Shown in pieces: positions 1 to 7,274 of a stretch of 44,347 nucleotides of DNA. Source of the DNA: Bacteroidales bacterium (GTDB lineage: Bacteria; Bacteroidota; Bacteroidia; Bacteroidales; UBA1715); the NCBI GenBank assembly GCA_017552705.1, contig JAFZOY010000117.1, positions 1-44,347 on the forward strand, given 5' to 3'. Below the pieces are notes generated by a model. It worked only from the letters and a program-made list of their open reading frames with translations. It searched no databases and was not told the DNA's origin. The stretch's first letter is position 1. The number at the start of each line of letters is the position of its first letter. Both the position numbers and the translations under genes were made by a program.

Positions 1-316
1 AGTCCATTGTCATAAATCTTACCAAAGTCGATGCCTTGTAGATGCTTTCTTTTTCCTCTGTTGTAGAGGCTTTGTTGATTTGCCGTTTCCGCTGAATCAG
101 CGCCAAAATGTTCCATCCAATAAAAAATATGGTCACACCGAGCATTATCCACCCTTTGATACTGGTGAATGTTTCAGGATTGAATTGGAAATTCCGACGT
201 AAATACACTATGATGACAAAGAAAAATACCTGCATCAGCAGTAAAACCGCGGTAATAATCTGCAATGGTAGCGAAAAACTATTTCTTACTCCGTTCAAAT
301 TGACAATATTCGACAT
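1..316 (-). CDS. Partial small membrane protein, unknown function
   Basis: The frame opens with ATG at 316 and runs off the window after 105 codons, so the C-terminus is missing. Two hydrophobic segments are visible, at about residues 17-37 (LQIITAVLLLMQVFFFVII) and 51-69 (WIMLGVTIFFIGWNILALI). A charged stretch with QRKRQ and TEEEKE follows, as in a small inner-membrane protein with a cytoplasmic tail. It lies 83 bp downstream of fur on the same strand. I do not recognise a family and infer no function. Confidence 0.6.
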   Translation of the reverse strand, partial: MSNIVNLNGVRNSFSLPLQIITAVLLLMQVFFFVIIVYLRRNFQFNPETFTSIKGWIMLGVTIFFIGWNILALIQRKRQINKASTTEEKESIYKASTLVRFMTMD

Positions 317-399
317 CGTGACATTTTTTATAAAGCAAAAATAAATTTTTTCGGTTAATCACAGGAATTCTATACCAAAAAAGGTAGGAAAATTTTGCG

Positions 400-849
400 C
401 TACACAATCCGTTTCCCCCTACATTTCGGGCAAACACCTTTTATCACATACTCAGCCTCCTCCACATCCCATCCTTCGGGAATCGGCACCGACGGGATTT
501 CCACTTCGTGGATGCAAAATGTTTCATGACACACCACGCACGAAATGTGGATATGTCCATGATGATGTTCTTTGTCGGAACAGTGGCAGATACAATATTT
601 CTGCATACCCGAGCCATCATCGATTTCATGCAAAAGATGTTTTTCGGCGAACAGCGACAATGTTCGGAACAATGTGGAACGATCGACAGTGGGCAACACA
701 TTTTCCGTGTCGGCAAGCGAAAACACTCCCGATGTCTTTGTGTTGATTGTCCGCCAAATGAGCGAGCGAACGGCCGTAACCCGAATGCCGACATCAGTCA
801 ACATCCGCTCAAAATCGAGATATTGTTTTTCGTGCTCCACAGATTGCAA
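400..849 (-). CDS. Fur-family metal-responsive transcriptional regulator
   Basis: The 149-aa protein has the Fur layout. An N-terminal winged helix covers about residues 10-85 and includes the recognition-helix segment TVDRSTLFRTLSLFAEKHLL. A C-terminal metal-binding and dimer domain follows, with HHHGHIHISCVVC and a closing CPKC pair. The two CxxC-type pairs are the usual structural zinc site. Fur-family proteins repress metal-uptake or stress genes; which metal (Fe, Zn or peroxide type) cannot be read from sequence alone. The start is 6 bp after the stop of the GH16 lipoprotein gene, so the two are probably co-transcribed, which is an unusual pairing. Confidence 0.9.
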   Translation of the reverse strand: MQSVEHEKQYLDFERMLTDVGIRVTAVRSLIWRTINTKTSGVFSLADTENVLPTVDRSTLFRTLSLFAEKHLLHEIDDGSGMQKYCICHCSDKEHHHGHIHISCVVCHETFCIHEVEIPSVPIPEGWDVEEAEYVIKGVCPKCRGKRIV

Positions 850-855
850 CTGCCA

Positions 856-2085
856 TTAACGCGAAATAATTTCCTTAGTGAGATTCAGCACGAGCTTGCC
901 ATCTTTCACATCCACATTGGCAGGTTTGAGTCGAACCATTCCTATAGGCCAATCACCTTTGCTCCAACGGGTTGAATTAAAGCTTTCGAAATCGTCAATC
1001 CAAAGAGGTTCTTCCGAAAATTCTTGTTTTTCAGTGTCGTACGAATAAACTTTCACATAGTCGATATATTGCGAAACCGGCAATTTTGACGGCTTCAGCA
1101 CGCCAACCCATTCTTCGACTTCGCTCGCCCACAAATTGAAACGAAGACTTTGCCGTTGAGTTAGTGCAGTCACTTGGTCGGTTCCCGCTTCGTTTGTTTT
1201 GGTACAACGCATTTTCACGCCATCAACATACCACACAACAGAATCAGGAGTCCAGTCAATCATAAATGTGTGATAATCAGTATTGAACGCAGCCACAGGA
1301 GAAAGTGAATGGCGTTCCTCGCTCGTTATTTTAGCATCGCGGTTTCCTGTGATAATATTTGACTGGAATTTTAACGAATCCTTTCCCACGATTTCAATAT
1401 CGATTTCGTTCCAAAGTTTACTTCCTGCAATATCAGAATTGTTGTAGTATATAAACATAGAACTTACACTACCCGGCGTGTACGCCATTTTCATCCGAGC
1501 CTCGAAACGGCCATACATAAACGTTTCTCTCGTATAAATTTCAGAGCCGTATAAATTATATTTCGAGCTCCATTTTGCATAGATTCTGGTTGTTTTTTGC
1601 AGGACACGGTCATTGTCGAAGTCCCATTTCTGGGTACACGACGAATTTTTGTACCACCCCTCGAAATAATAGTCTTCGCTCTCCATGTCGGCAGGTCTCT
1701 CAACAAGAGAACCATAGTCAACAGTGTCTCTTATAGATGCGATTCCAGCCAAATTCGATTTGAAAAGCACAACGCAACGTTCCTTGGTTTCCCATTTTGC
1801 ATACAAAGTAACGTTTCCCGTAACAATATCCGTTTCGAAATCCCACGGATTCACACATGCAACTTCCTTGTACCAACCATCGAACATATAATATTCATCA
1901 ACGGGAACGGCAGGTTCTTCAATACGCGCGCCTTCTTCAACATATATCGTGTCGATGGAGGTTCCTTTACCTTGTAAATCAAACGCAATCGAATATTTTG
2001 GAGTCACATTTTCTTTTTCTTTGCCACAACTTATTATCATCAAAGAAATTACTGCCAAAAGAGCAAACAAAGAATATTTTTTCAT
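856..2085 (-). CDS. GH16 beta-glucanase lipoprotein, circularly permuted lichenase type, with two InlB-type repeats
   Basis: Predicted endo-1,3-1,4-beta-glucanase. A lipoprotein signal ends at Cys20 (MIISC). Two Listeria-Bacteroides (Flg_new/InlB_B) repeats follow, about 31-98 and 103-172, each with a GWYK...WDF...YAKW pattern. The GH16 core starts near 180 and holds the catalytic motif NEIDIEIVG, with likely nucleophile Glu227 and acid/base Glu231. After the usual C-terminal strand (YIDYVKVYSY) comes WIDDFESFNSTRWSKGDW...DGKLVLNLTKE. This is the strand block found at the N-terminus of Bacillus lichenases. The order core-then-N-block is that of the circularly permuted Fibrobacter succinogenes 1,3-1,4-beta-glucanase. 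Family is certain, permutation very likely, exact substrate inferred. Confidence 0.93.
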   Translation of the reverse strand: MKKYSLFALLAVISLMIISCGKEKENVTPKYSIAFDLQGKGTSIDTIYVEEGARIEEPAVPVDEYYMFDGWYKEVACVNPWDFETDIVTGNVTLYAKWETKERCVVLFKSNLAGIASIRDTVDYGSLVERPADMESEDYYFEGWYKNSSCTQKWDFDNDRVLQKTTRIYAKWSSKYNLYGSEIYTRETFMYGRFEARMKMAYTPGSVSSMFIYYNNSDIAGSKLWNEIDIEIVGKDSLKFQSNIITGNRDAKITSEERHSLSPVAAFNTDYHTFMIDWTPDSVVWYVDGVKMRCTKTNEAGTDQVTALTQRQSLRFNLWASEVEEWVGVLKPSKLPVSQYIDYVKVYSYDTEKQEFSEEPLWIDDFESFNSTRWSKGDWPIGMVRLKPANVDVKDGKLVLNLTKEIISR

Positions 2086-2137
2086 ACACGTTACTTTTTG
2101 AAATTTCCGTGAAAATATAAAGAATATCCGACAGCAA

Positions 2138-2166
2138 CAAATTTATTTTGTAAATATTTCGACAAA
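2138..2166 (-). promoter_or_regulatory. Promoter for the GH16-fur unit
   Basis: Reading the minus strand, TTTG (2166-2163) is followed after 17 bp by TAAATTTG (2145-2138). This matches the Bacteroidetes TTTG/TAnnTTTG pattern with a slightly short spacer. It would give a leader of about 45-50 nt before the ATG at 2085. Confidence 0.45.
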
Positions 2167-2234
2167 CGCATCAAAAAAATGATATACAAAATACGCTTAT
2201 TACAAATGAGTTGTATTTAAAATGACGAAGATTA

Positions 2235-2265
2235 TTTGTACCTACAAATTTTTATATTATCTTTG
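2235..2265 (+). promoter_or_regulatory. Bacteroidetes-type promoter for the retropepsin unit
   Basis: TTTG at 2235-2238, a 19-bp spacer, then TATCTTTG at 2258-2265: a full match to the phylum consensus. It sits 22 bp before the ATG at 2288, which argues for that start over the ATG at 2222 that lies upstream of the promoter. Confidence 0.8.
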
Positions 2266-2287
2266 CTTTAAACAAATAGCAACAGTT

Positions 2288-2437
2288 ATGAATAAAAAAG
2301 TATTTCCAAAAATCACAACGGTAGTCGAAGCCGAACCTTGGCAAGATAAACATGTGGCACGGATAACATCTTTTCGTGCAGTAACAAAAACTTCCCGACA
2401 AACAAAAAATATTGAGGCAAAAGTTTTACCACAATGA
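2288..2437 (+). CDS. Small 49-aa protein coupled to the retropepsin gene
   Basis: The 49-aa frame starts at ATG 2288, just after a strong promoter, and ends in a TGA that overlaps the ATG of the next gene (ATGA at 2434-2437). The frame also runs upstream to 2222, but that part lies across the promoter. The protein is basic (KKVFPK, TKTSRQTKNIEAK) with an acidic patch VVEAEPW. It has no recognisable domain, signal or membrane segment. The overlap suggests translational coupling and a functional tie to the protease; substrate, inhibitor or antitoxin are all possible. Function unknown. Confidence 0.6.
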   Translation: MNKKVFPKITTVVEAEPWQDKHVARITSFRAVTKTSRQTKNIEAKVLPQ

Positions 2438-2877
2438 ATTGTTTGACTAAATGTTATGGTAAGTCTCAGGACGCTATCATAACGGATTGCTATGTTGTTA
2501 TGCCATCTGGTGTGACTGACAAAAAAGGGAATCGTTTGTATTGTAAAATCGCAAACGCTGCATGGGATACAGGAGCCACGAATACTATTATTTCGCCCGA
2601 AATAGTAAAAGCATTGGAACTAAAACCGAATGGCGAGTGTATAGTTTCAGCATATGGTGGAACAAACGAAGTTAACACCTATCTAGTTGATTTGTGTTTT
2701 GAAAATGGATACAAAATAACTAATTTACAAGTTTTAAGTAGTGAGAATAATACTGGATTTGATTATGATGTCCTTATTGGAATGGACGTCATTATCAAAG
2801 GTGATTTTTGTATCTCTACAGTGAATAACAACACTCTGTTTATGTTTCGTATGCCAGCAAAAGGTGTAACCTTTTAA
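2434..2877 (+). CDS. Retropepsin-like aspartic protease
   Basis: The 147-aa protein carries one aspartic-protease half-site, WDTGATNTII, with catalytic Asp45 in DTG. A later hydrophobic-Gly motif, DVLIGMDVI at about 114-122, matches the (V/I)(L/I)G(R/M)D segment of retropepsins. A single DTG per chain implies an active homodimer, as in retroviral proteases. No signal peptide or membrane segment is visible, so it should be cytoplasmic. It shares a 4-bp start/stop overlap with the 49-aa ORF and a promoter at 2235-2265. No phage or retroelement genes flank it. The substrate is unknown. Confidence 0.8.
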   Translation: MNCLTKCYGKSQDAIITDCYVVMPSGVTDKKGNRLYCKIANAAWDTGATNTIISPEIVKALELKPNGECIVSAYGGTNEVNTYLVDLCFENGYKITNLQVLSSENNTGFDYDVLIGMDVIIKGDFCISTVNNNTLFMFRMPAKGVTF

Positions 2878-2882
2878 TTACA

Positions 2883-2927
2883 ATGCGCCTTCTTCATATT
2901 TCCGATACGCATAATCAAACGTGTTGA
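2883..2927 (+). pseudogene. Remnant of a calcineurin-like metallophosphoesterase N-terminus
   Basis: The frame reads MRLLHISDTHNQTC and then stops. The first eleven residues are the characteristic start of metallophosphoesterases: a beta strand, then the metal-binding D-x-H motif (SDTHN). Nothing downstream in any frame to 3042 continues the family clearly. I read it as the 5' stub of a gene removed by deletion. A short chance match is possible but the motif is unusually complete. Confidence 0.55.
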
Positions 2928-3020
2928 AAGTTAGGTGCATTTGCGCATGTTTAGAAAATGGCTTATCTAAATCAAAATGATTGAATAACAGCATACAATG
3001 CTTTTATATTGTTATTTTAT

Positions 3021-3028
3021 TACTTTTG
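3021..3028 (+). promoter_or_regulatory. Possible -7 element for ruvB
   Basis: TACTTTTG matches TAnnTTTG and lies 14 bp before the ruvB ATG at 3043. No clear TTG box lies at the expected distance upstream, so this is tentative. Confidence 0.35.
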
Positions 3029-3042
3029 TAAAAAATAGAGCG

Positions 3043-4059
3043 ATGAATTCCAATCTCGACCCTGAACATATTTCAAACAAGGACAGCGAGTTCGAAAAAC
3101 AACTTCGACCGCTTGATTTTGACGATTTTACGGGACAACAGAAGGTTGTCGAGAATCTGAAGATTTTCGTTGCCGCCGCAAAAATGCGTGGCGAGTCGCT
3201 CGACCACGTGCTGTTGCACGGACCTCCAGGACTTGGAAAAACCACTCTTGCAAATATTATTGCCAACGAACTTGGTGTAAATTTCAAAATAACATCCGGC
3301 CCCGTGCTCGACAAACCAGGCGATTTGGCGGGTCTGCTCACCAGCCTCGAAGAAAATGATGTGCTGTTTATCGACGAAATCCATCGGCTTTCGCCTGTTG
3401 TGGAGGAATATTTGTATTCGGCGATGGAAGATTTCCGTATCGATATTATGATAGACAAAGGTCCGAGCGCGCGTTCCGTGCAGCTTTCGCTCGCACCATT
3501 CACGTTGATTGGTGCGACAACACGGTCGGGTTCGCTCACAAGTCCGCTCCGCGCACGTTTCGGCATAAAATGTTTGTTTGAATACTACGATGTGGATTTG
3601 TTGACTAAGATTGTGGAACGTTCGGCTGGCATTCTCAACATCGACATCGAAACGCAGGCTGCAAAGGAAATCGCATCACGAAGCCGTGGAACTCCTCGTA
3701 TTGCCAATGCCCTGCTTCGCCGTGTACGCGATTTTGCCCAAGTAAAGGGAACAGGAAATATCACGCTCGACATCACTCGTTTTGCGTTGGAGTCGCTCAA
3801 CATCGACAAATACGGACTTGACGAGATGGACAACAAAATTTTGTGTACGATTATCGACAAATTCGGTGGCGGTCCTGTTGGTGTGAATACAATTGCAACA
3901 GCAGTTGGCGAAGATTCCGGCACAATAGAGGAAGTGTATGAACCGTTCCTAATTAAAGAAGGATTTTTACAACGGACACCTCGTGGACGTGAAGTTACTC
4001 CGTTGGCATACAAACATTTAGGGCGGTTGCCAAACGTAAAACAAGGAAGTTTATTTTAG
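3043..4059 (+). CDS. ruvB: Holliday junction branch-migration ATPase RuvB
   Basis: The 338-aa protein is the motor of the RuvABC complex that drives branch migration of recombination intermediates. Walker A is GPPGLGKT (60-67), Walker B is [10 protein letters not shown], and the sensor and arginine-finger segment is [20 protein letters not shown]-terminal winged helix includes the [11 protein letters not shown] motif. Length is normal for RuvB. The ATG at 3043 was chosen because the upstream extension of the frame runs across the putative -7 element and lacks homology. map follows 23 bp later. Confidence 0.97.
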   Translation: MNSNLDPEHISNKDSEFEKQLRPLDFDDFTGQQKVVENLKIFVAAAKMRGESLDHVLLHGPPGLGKTTLANIIANELGVNFKITSGPVLDKPGDLAGLLTSLEENDVLFIDEIHRLSPVVEEYLYSAMEDFRIDIMIDKGPSARSVQLSLAPFTLIGATTRSGSLTSPLRARFGIKCLFEYYDVDLLTKIVERSAGILNIDIETQAAKEIASRSRGTPRIANALLRRVRDFAQVKGTGNITLDITRFALESLNIDKYGLDEMDNKILCTIIDKFGGGPVGVNTIATAVGEDSGTIEEVYEPFLIKEGFLQRTPRGREVTPLAYKHLGRLPNVKQGSLF

Positions 4060-4082
4060 AAGTGTTTCATTTATTCAATACA

Positions 4083-4952
4083 ATGCAAAAGTTAGAGCCA
4101 AACGATCCCTGCTGGTGTGGCAGCGGAAAGAAGTACAAGAAATGTCACTGGTTGCAGGACTGCGAACTCGATAAGTATCGTCGCGAAGGGTTCAAAATTC
4201 TGCCAAGAACCATTTTATATTCTGCCGAACAAATAGAGAAAATCCGTGCCGCAGGTGCATTGAACCATGCGGTACTCGATATGGTTCAATCAGAGATAAA
4301 AGAAGGTGTTTCCACAGAACGCCTCGACGATTTGGTTCGCGAATTTACCTACGACCACAAGGGTATTCCTGCTTGTTTGAACTACGAAGGTTTCCCGAAA
4401 AGTTGTTGTATTTCCATCAACGAAGTGGTGTGCCACGGTATCCCCTCGCCCGACAAAATAATCAAAGACGGCGATATTGTGAATGTTGACTGTACCACAA
4501 TCCTCGATGGTTATTTCGGCGACAGCAGCCGTATGTACTGCATTGGCAACGTGGCTCCTAATGCGCAGAAATTGGTCGATGTTGCCAAAGATTGTCTTGA
4601 AATAGGATTGAAACAAGTAAAGCCTTACGGCAGACTAAACGACATCGGTGACGCAATAGAACCCTACGCCAACGACAATGGTTTCAGCATTGTGCGCGAT
4701 TTGTGCGGACACGGTATCGGGAAGAAATTCCACGATGAACCTGAAGTTGTCCACTATGCACAACCACGGCAACGTGGCGTGCTGATGCTTCCGGGCATGG
4801 TTTTCACCATCGAACCTATGGTGAACGAAGGCACTTGGAAATGCAAATTCCTGAAAGACGGCTGGACGGTCATCACCGCCGACAAAAAACTATCCGCCCA
4901 ATGGGAGCACACACTTGTGGTAACGGAAACAGGGTACGAAATACTTACTTAA
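4083..4952 (+). CDS. map: Type I methionine aminopeptidase with N-terminal SEC-C zinc motif
   Basis: Removes the initiator Met from nascent proteins. The N-terminus carries a SEC-C motif (Cys10, Cys12, Cys21, His22) as in the longer MetAP forms, which may aid ribosome or zinc binding. The pita-bread metalloenzyme follows, with metal ligands in VNVDCTTILDGYFGDSS (two Asp), CGHGIGKKFH (His), FTIEPMV (Glu) and WEHTLVVTE (Glu). The start ATG at 4083 puts the SEC-C motif at the extreme N-terminus; a GTG at 4062 would add seven residues. 289 aa. Confidence 0.96.
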   Translation: MQKLEPNDPCWCGSGKKYKKCHWLQDCELDKYRREGFKILPRTILYSAEQIEKIRAAGALNHAVLDMVQSEIKEGVSTERLDDLVREFTYDHKGIPACLNYEGFPKSCCISINEVVCHGIPSPDKIIKDGDIVNVDCTTILDGYFGDSSRMYCIGNVAPNAQKLVDVAKDCLEIGLKQVKPYGRLNDIGDAIEPYANDNGFSIVRDLCGHGIGKKFHDEPEVVHYAQPRQRGVLMLPGMVFTIEPMVNEGTWKCKFLKDGWTVITADKKLSAQWEHTLVVTETGYEILT

Positions 4953-4992
4953 TGCGAAATGCTTAATGCGTAATGCGCAATTTTAATTCATA
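4952..4992. repeat. Heptad-type AATGCG repeat upstream of the four-helix-bundle gene
   Basis: A run of short AATGCG / AATGCTT / TAATGCG units begins at the map stop codon and ends in AT-rich sequence before 5011. It is the reverse orientation of the GCATTACGCATT-type runs at 5380-5412, 43276-43313 and 43971-44008. Confidence 0.75.
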
Positions 4993-5010
4993 ATTTTAAC
5001 ACCGCAAACC

Positions 5011-5376
5011 ATGAAAAAAGATTCCGACAATATAATTCTTGTAAAAACTAAATCATTTGCCATTCAAATAATAAAAATCTATCAGTATCTTACAACTGAA
5101 AAAAAAGAATTTGTTCTTTCCAAACAACTGCTCCGTTCTGGTACAAGTATAGGTGCAAATGCAAAAGAAGCCTCTCGAGGGCAGAGCAGGGCTGATTTTG
5201 TTGCAAAAATAAACATTGCACTTAAAGAAGCCAGTGAATCGGAATATTGGTTAGAATTACTACATGAGACAAATTATCTTTTTGAGGAGGAATTCTCTTC
5301 CCTTCAAAAGGAACTTTCCGAAATCATACGTATTCTTATGGCTATTTCACACAAAACAGCCCCACGTACAATTTAA
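5011..5376 (+). CDS. Four-helix-bundle protein (23S rRNA intervening-sequence protein family)
   Basis: The 121-aa protein matches the small all-helical family first found in rRNA intervening sequences and related to Avd of diversity-generating retroelements. Marks are LLRSGTSIGANAKEASRGQSRADF, KINIALKEASESEYWLELL and the late SEIIRILMAI helix. Function is not established; basic helical bundles of this type may bind nucleic acid. It is bracketed by AATGCG/CGCATT repeats in opposite orientations and sits alone between map and hemW, as an inserted cassette would. No reverse transcriptase or rRNA gene is in the window. Confidence 0.85.
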   Translation: MKKDSDNIILVKTKSFAIQIIKIYQYLTTEKKEFVLSKQLLRSGTSIGANAKEASRGQSRADFVAKINIALKEASESEYWLELLHETNYLFEEEFSSLQKELSEIIRILMAISHKTAPRTI

Positions 5377-5379
5377 TTA

Positions 5380-5412
5380 CGCTTTAATTACGCATTACGC
5401 ATTGAACATTAC
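5380..5412. repeat. Heptad-type CGCATTA repeat overlapping the hemW start
   Basis: Units of TAATTACGC, CGCATTACGCATT and AACATTACACATT follow the four-helix-bundle gene. They are in the opposite orientation to the run at 4952-4992, so the cassette is flanked by inverted repeats. The only plausible hemW start lies within this run. Confidence 0.75.
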
Positions 5413-6532
5413 ACATTTATATATTCACGTTCCCTATTGTGCCAAGCTTTGCTACTACTGTGATTTTCATTTTAGTTTGAATTTGAAAACACGCGGTGAA
5501 TATGTTGACGCTGTGTGTAACGAATTGGCATTGCGGGGCGAGTGGTTCTCGCAACCAATTGAAACTCTTTATTTTGGAGGCGGAACACCTTCGTTGCTGA
5601 CGCAAAAAGAATTGACGAGAATTCTGTCTGCCATTCGGGAAAAAACTTCTTTGTCGCCCAATGCGGAGTTTTCGTTTGAATGTAATCCCGACGATATTAC
5701 CGAAGCATACTGCAAAACCTTGCTCGAACTGGGAGTAAACCGTCTGAGCATCGGCATTCAGTCGTTTTTCGACGATGATTTGCAACTGTTAAACCGCCGA
5801 CACTCTGGTGAAACAGCACGCAACGCAGTAAAAATCGCTCAAAATGCTGGATTCCAAAATATTACAATTGATTTGATATATGGCCTTCCCAATATGACAA
5901 TGGAGCGATGGAAACATAATCTTGCTGAAGTAGAGAAACTCAACGTGCAACATTTGTCGGCATATTCGCTTATGGTTGAAGAACATACGGCACTCCATAA
6001 GTTTGTGAGAACAGGTAAATTCCTTCTTCCTTCGGAAGAATCCGTTTTGGAAGAATTCAATTACCTCATCGATTGGTCACAACAGTCTGGATTTGAACAA
6101 TATGAGATTTCCAATTTTGCAAAAAACGGTATGCAGTCCCGTCATAATTCTTCGTATTGGAAAGGCGAACCATATCTCGGCATCGGACCTTCGGCACACT
6201 CGTTCGATGGCGACAGACGTTATTGGAATATCTCCCATAACGCAAAGTATATCAGTTCTATACAAAACGGCATTATTCCCTGCGAAACAGAAATGCTATC
6301 ACATCGGGATAAATATAATGAATTAATAATGACTGGCTTGCGAACAAGAAACGGCATTTTGTGCGAAACCGTAAAAACCGTTTTTCCTGATTATTTCCAC
6401 TCATTTGAACAACATAAAAAATCATATCTTGACAAAGGGTTATTGCAAGAACACAATGGCAGAATTTCACTCACCCGCAACGGCATCTTATTGTCGGATG
6501 CGATAATGAGCGATTTTTTTGTGACGGAATAA
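5402..6532 (+). CDS. hemW: HemW-type radical SAM heme chaperone
   Basis: The radical-SAM cluster ligands are Cys13, Cys17 and Cys20 in YCAKLCYYCDF, followed by the SAM-binding YFGGGTPSLL. The HNSSYW motif (HNxxYW) separates HemW from true coproporphyrinogen oxidase HemN. HemW binds heme and is thought to deliver it to respiratory proteins. The family normally begins a few residues before IHVPYC, so I place the start at TTG 5402 (376 aa). The frame is open upstream to an ATG at 5264, but that would overlap most of the four-helix gene and lacks homology. The TTG lies inside a short-repeat run. Confidence 0.9.
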   Translation: MNITHLYIHVPYCAKLCYYCDFHFSLNLKTRGEYVDAVCNELALRGEWFSQPIETLYFGGGTPSLLTQKELTRILSAIREKTSLSPNAEFSFECNPDDITEAYCKTLLELGVNRLSIGIQSFFDDDLQLLNRRHSGETARNAVKIAQNAGFQNITIDLIYGLPNMTMERWKHNLAEVEKLNVQHLSAYSLMVEEHTALHKFVRTGKFLLPSEESVLEEFNYLIDWSQQSGFEQYEISNFAKNGMQSRHNSSYWKGEPYLGIGPSAHSFDGDRRYWNISHNAKYISSIQNGIIPCETEMLSHRDKYNELIMTGLRTRNGILCETVKTVFPDYFHSFEQHKKSYLDKGLLQEHNGRISLTRNGILLSDAIMSDFFVTE

Positions 6533-6623
6533 ACGTAATATTGTCGCCATCACAACGTTATAAAACAATACTCTGCGTTCTATGTTTGAATGAAAATAGG
6601 AAGAGAGATTAGAATTATTTCGC

Positions 6624-6631
6624 TACATTTG
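6624..6631 (+). promoter_or_regulatory. -7 element for the 6647-10738 operon
   Basis: TACATTTG matches TAnnTTTG and ends 15 bp before the ATG at 6647. It lies inside the upstream extension of that frame, which supports the later start. No good TTG box is seen at 19-21 bp. Confidence 0.4.
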
Positions 6632-6646
6632 TACAAAATAGAAATT

Positions 6647-7273
6647 ATGGGAAAAAATCTCGTTGAAATCCAGAAACGTGCGGCTGATGTAAACCGATAT
6701 GTGCAAACGTATGATTCACAGTCGGTTATTCCAGCTATCGAAATAGATATCTTATTGCAGAAAACTCGGGAATTATACGATTTGCTGTCGGAATTAAAAC
6801 AAGTTGCTCCCGACAAGAAAATTGTTGAAACTCCAGAAAAACCTGTCGAGGAACCTATCAAGGAACAAGCTCCTGCCGAGGACGCAATCATTGAGGTGCT
6901 GTCCTTTGACAACGAACCTGCACAGGAAGAGCCTGTTTCCGAAAAGAAACAGGAGGAAAACCCTGAACCCGTTGAGGATTCTGCGGCAAAACGGGAAGTT
7001 TTCACGCCAAAACAGGTTACCGATTTGGGAACAAAATTGGGAAAAAAACCTATCTCGGAAATTATGGGCGCAATCGGCATCAACGACCGAGTGCGGTATA
7101 GATATGTTTTGTTCAACCGCAATCAGGACTTGTTCGAAAACACGATTTCCGTACTCAATGGATTGTCTTCTTTCGACGAAGCGATTGCCTATCTGAAAAA
7201 CGAATTCGAATGGGATTTTGAAAGCGCTGACGTACAGGATTTTTTGGCTATAGTGGAACGGAGATATTTGTAG
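6647..7273 (+). CDS. Conserved hypothetical protein with acidic, proline-rich linker
   Basis: The 208-aa protein has a helical N-terminal part (residues 1-55) and a low-complexity Glu/Pro/Lys linker (about 60-115). A folded C-terminal domain (about 120-208) includes ISEIMGAIGINDRVRYRYVLF and FDEAIAYLKNEFEWD. I know the C-terminal segment as a recurring piece of Bacteroidetes hypothetical proteins but not a function. The gene ends one base before the rsmI start and is probably the first gene of the operon. The ATG at 6649-region start (6647) follows the -7 element; an upstream ATG at 6590 would precede it. Confidence 0.75.
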   Translation: MGKNLVEIQKRAADVNRYVQTYDSQSVIPAIEIDILLQKTRELYDLLSELKQVAPDKKIVETPEKPVEEPIKEQAPAEDAIIEVLSFDNEPAQEEPVSEKKQEENPEPVEDSAAKREVFTPKQVTDLGTKLGKKPISEIMGAIGINDRVRYRYVLFNRNQDLFENTISVLNGLSSFDEAIAYLKNEFEWDFESADVQDFLAIVERRYL

Positions 7274-7274
7274 T

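Noticed and set aside
508..975. 155-aa plus-strand open frame
   Set aside because: It lies antisense to fur and the 3' end of the GH16 gene, has no domain, and follows from the codon pattern of the real genes.
5011..5376. Diversity-generating retroelement accessory gene (avd)
   Set aside because: The fold family is shared, but no reverse transcriptase, template repeat or variable repeat is present nearby.
5264..5401. N-terminal extension of hemW from ATG 5264
   Set aside because: It would overlap the four-helix-bundle gene by over 100 bp and adds residues unlike HemW.
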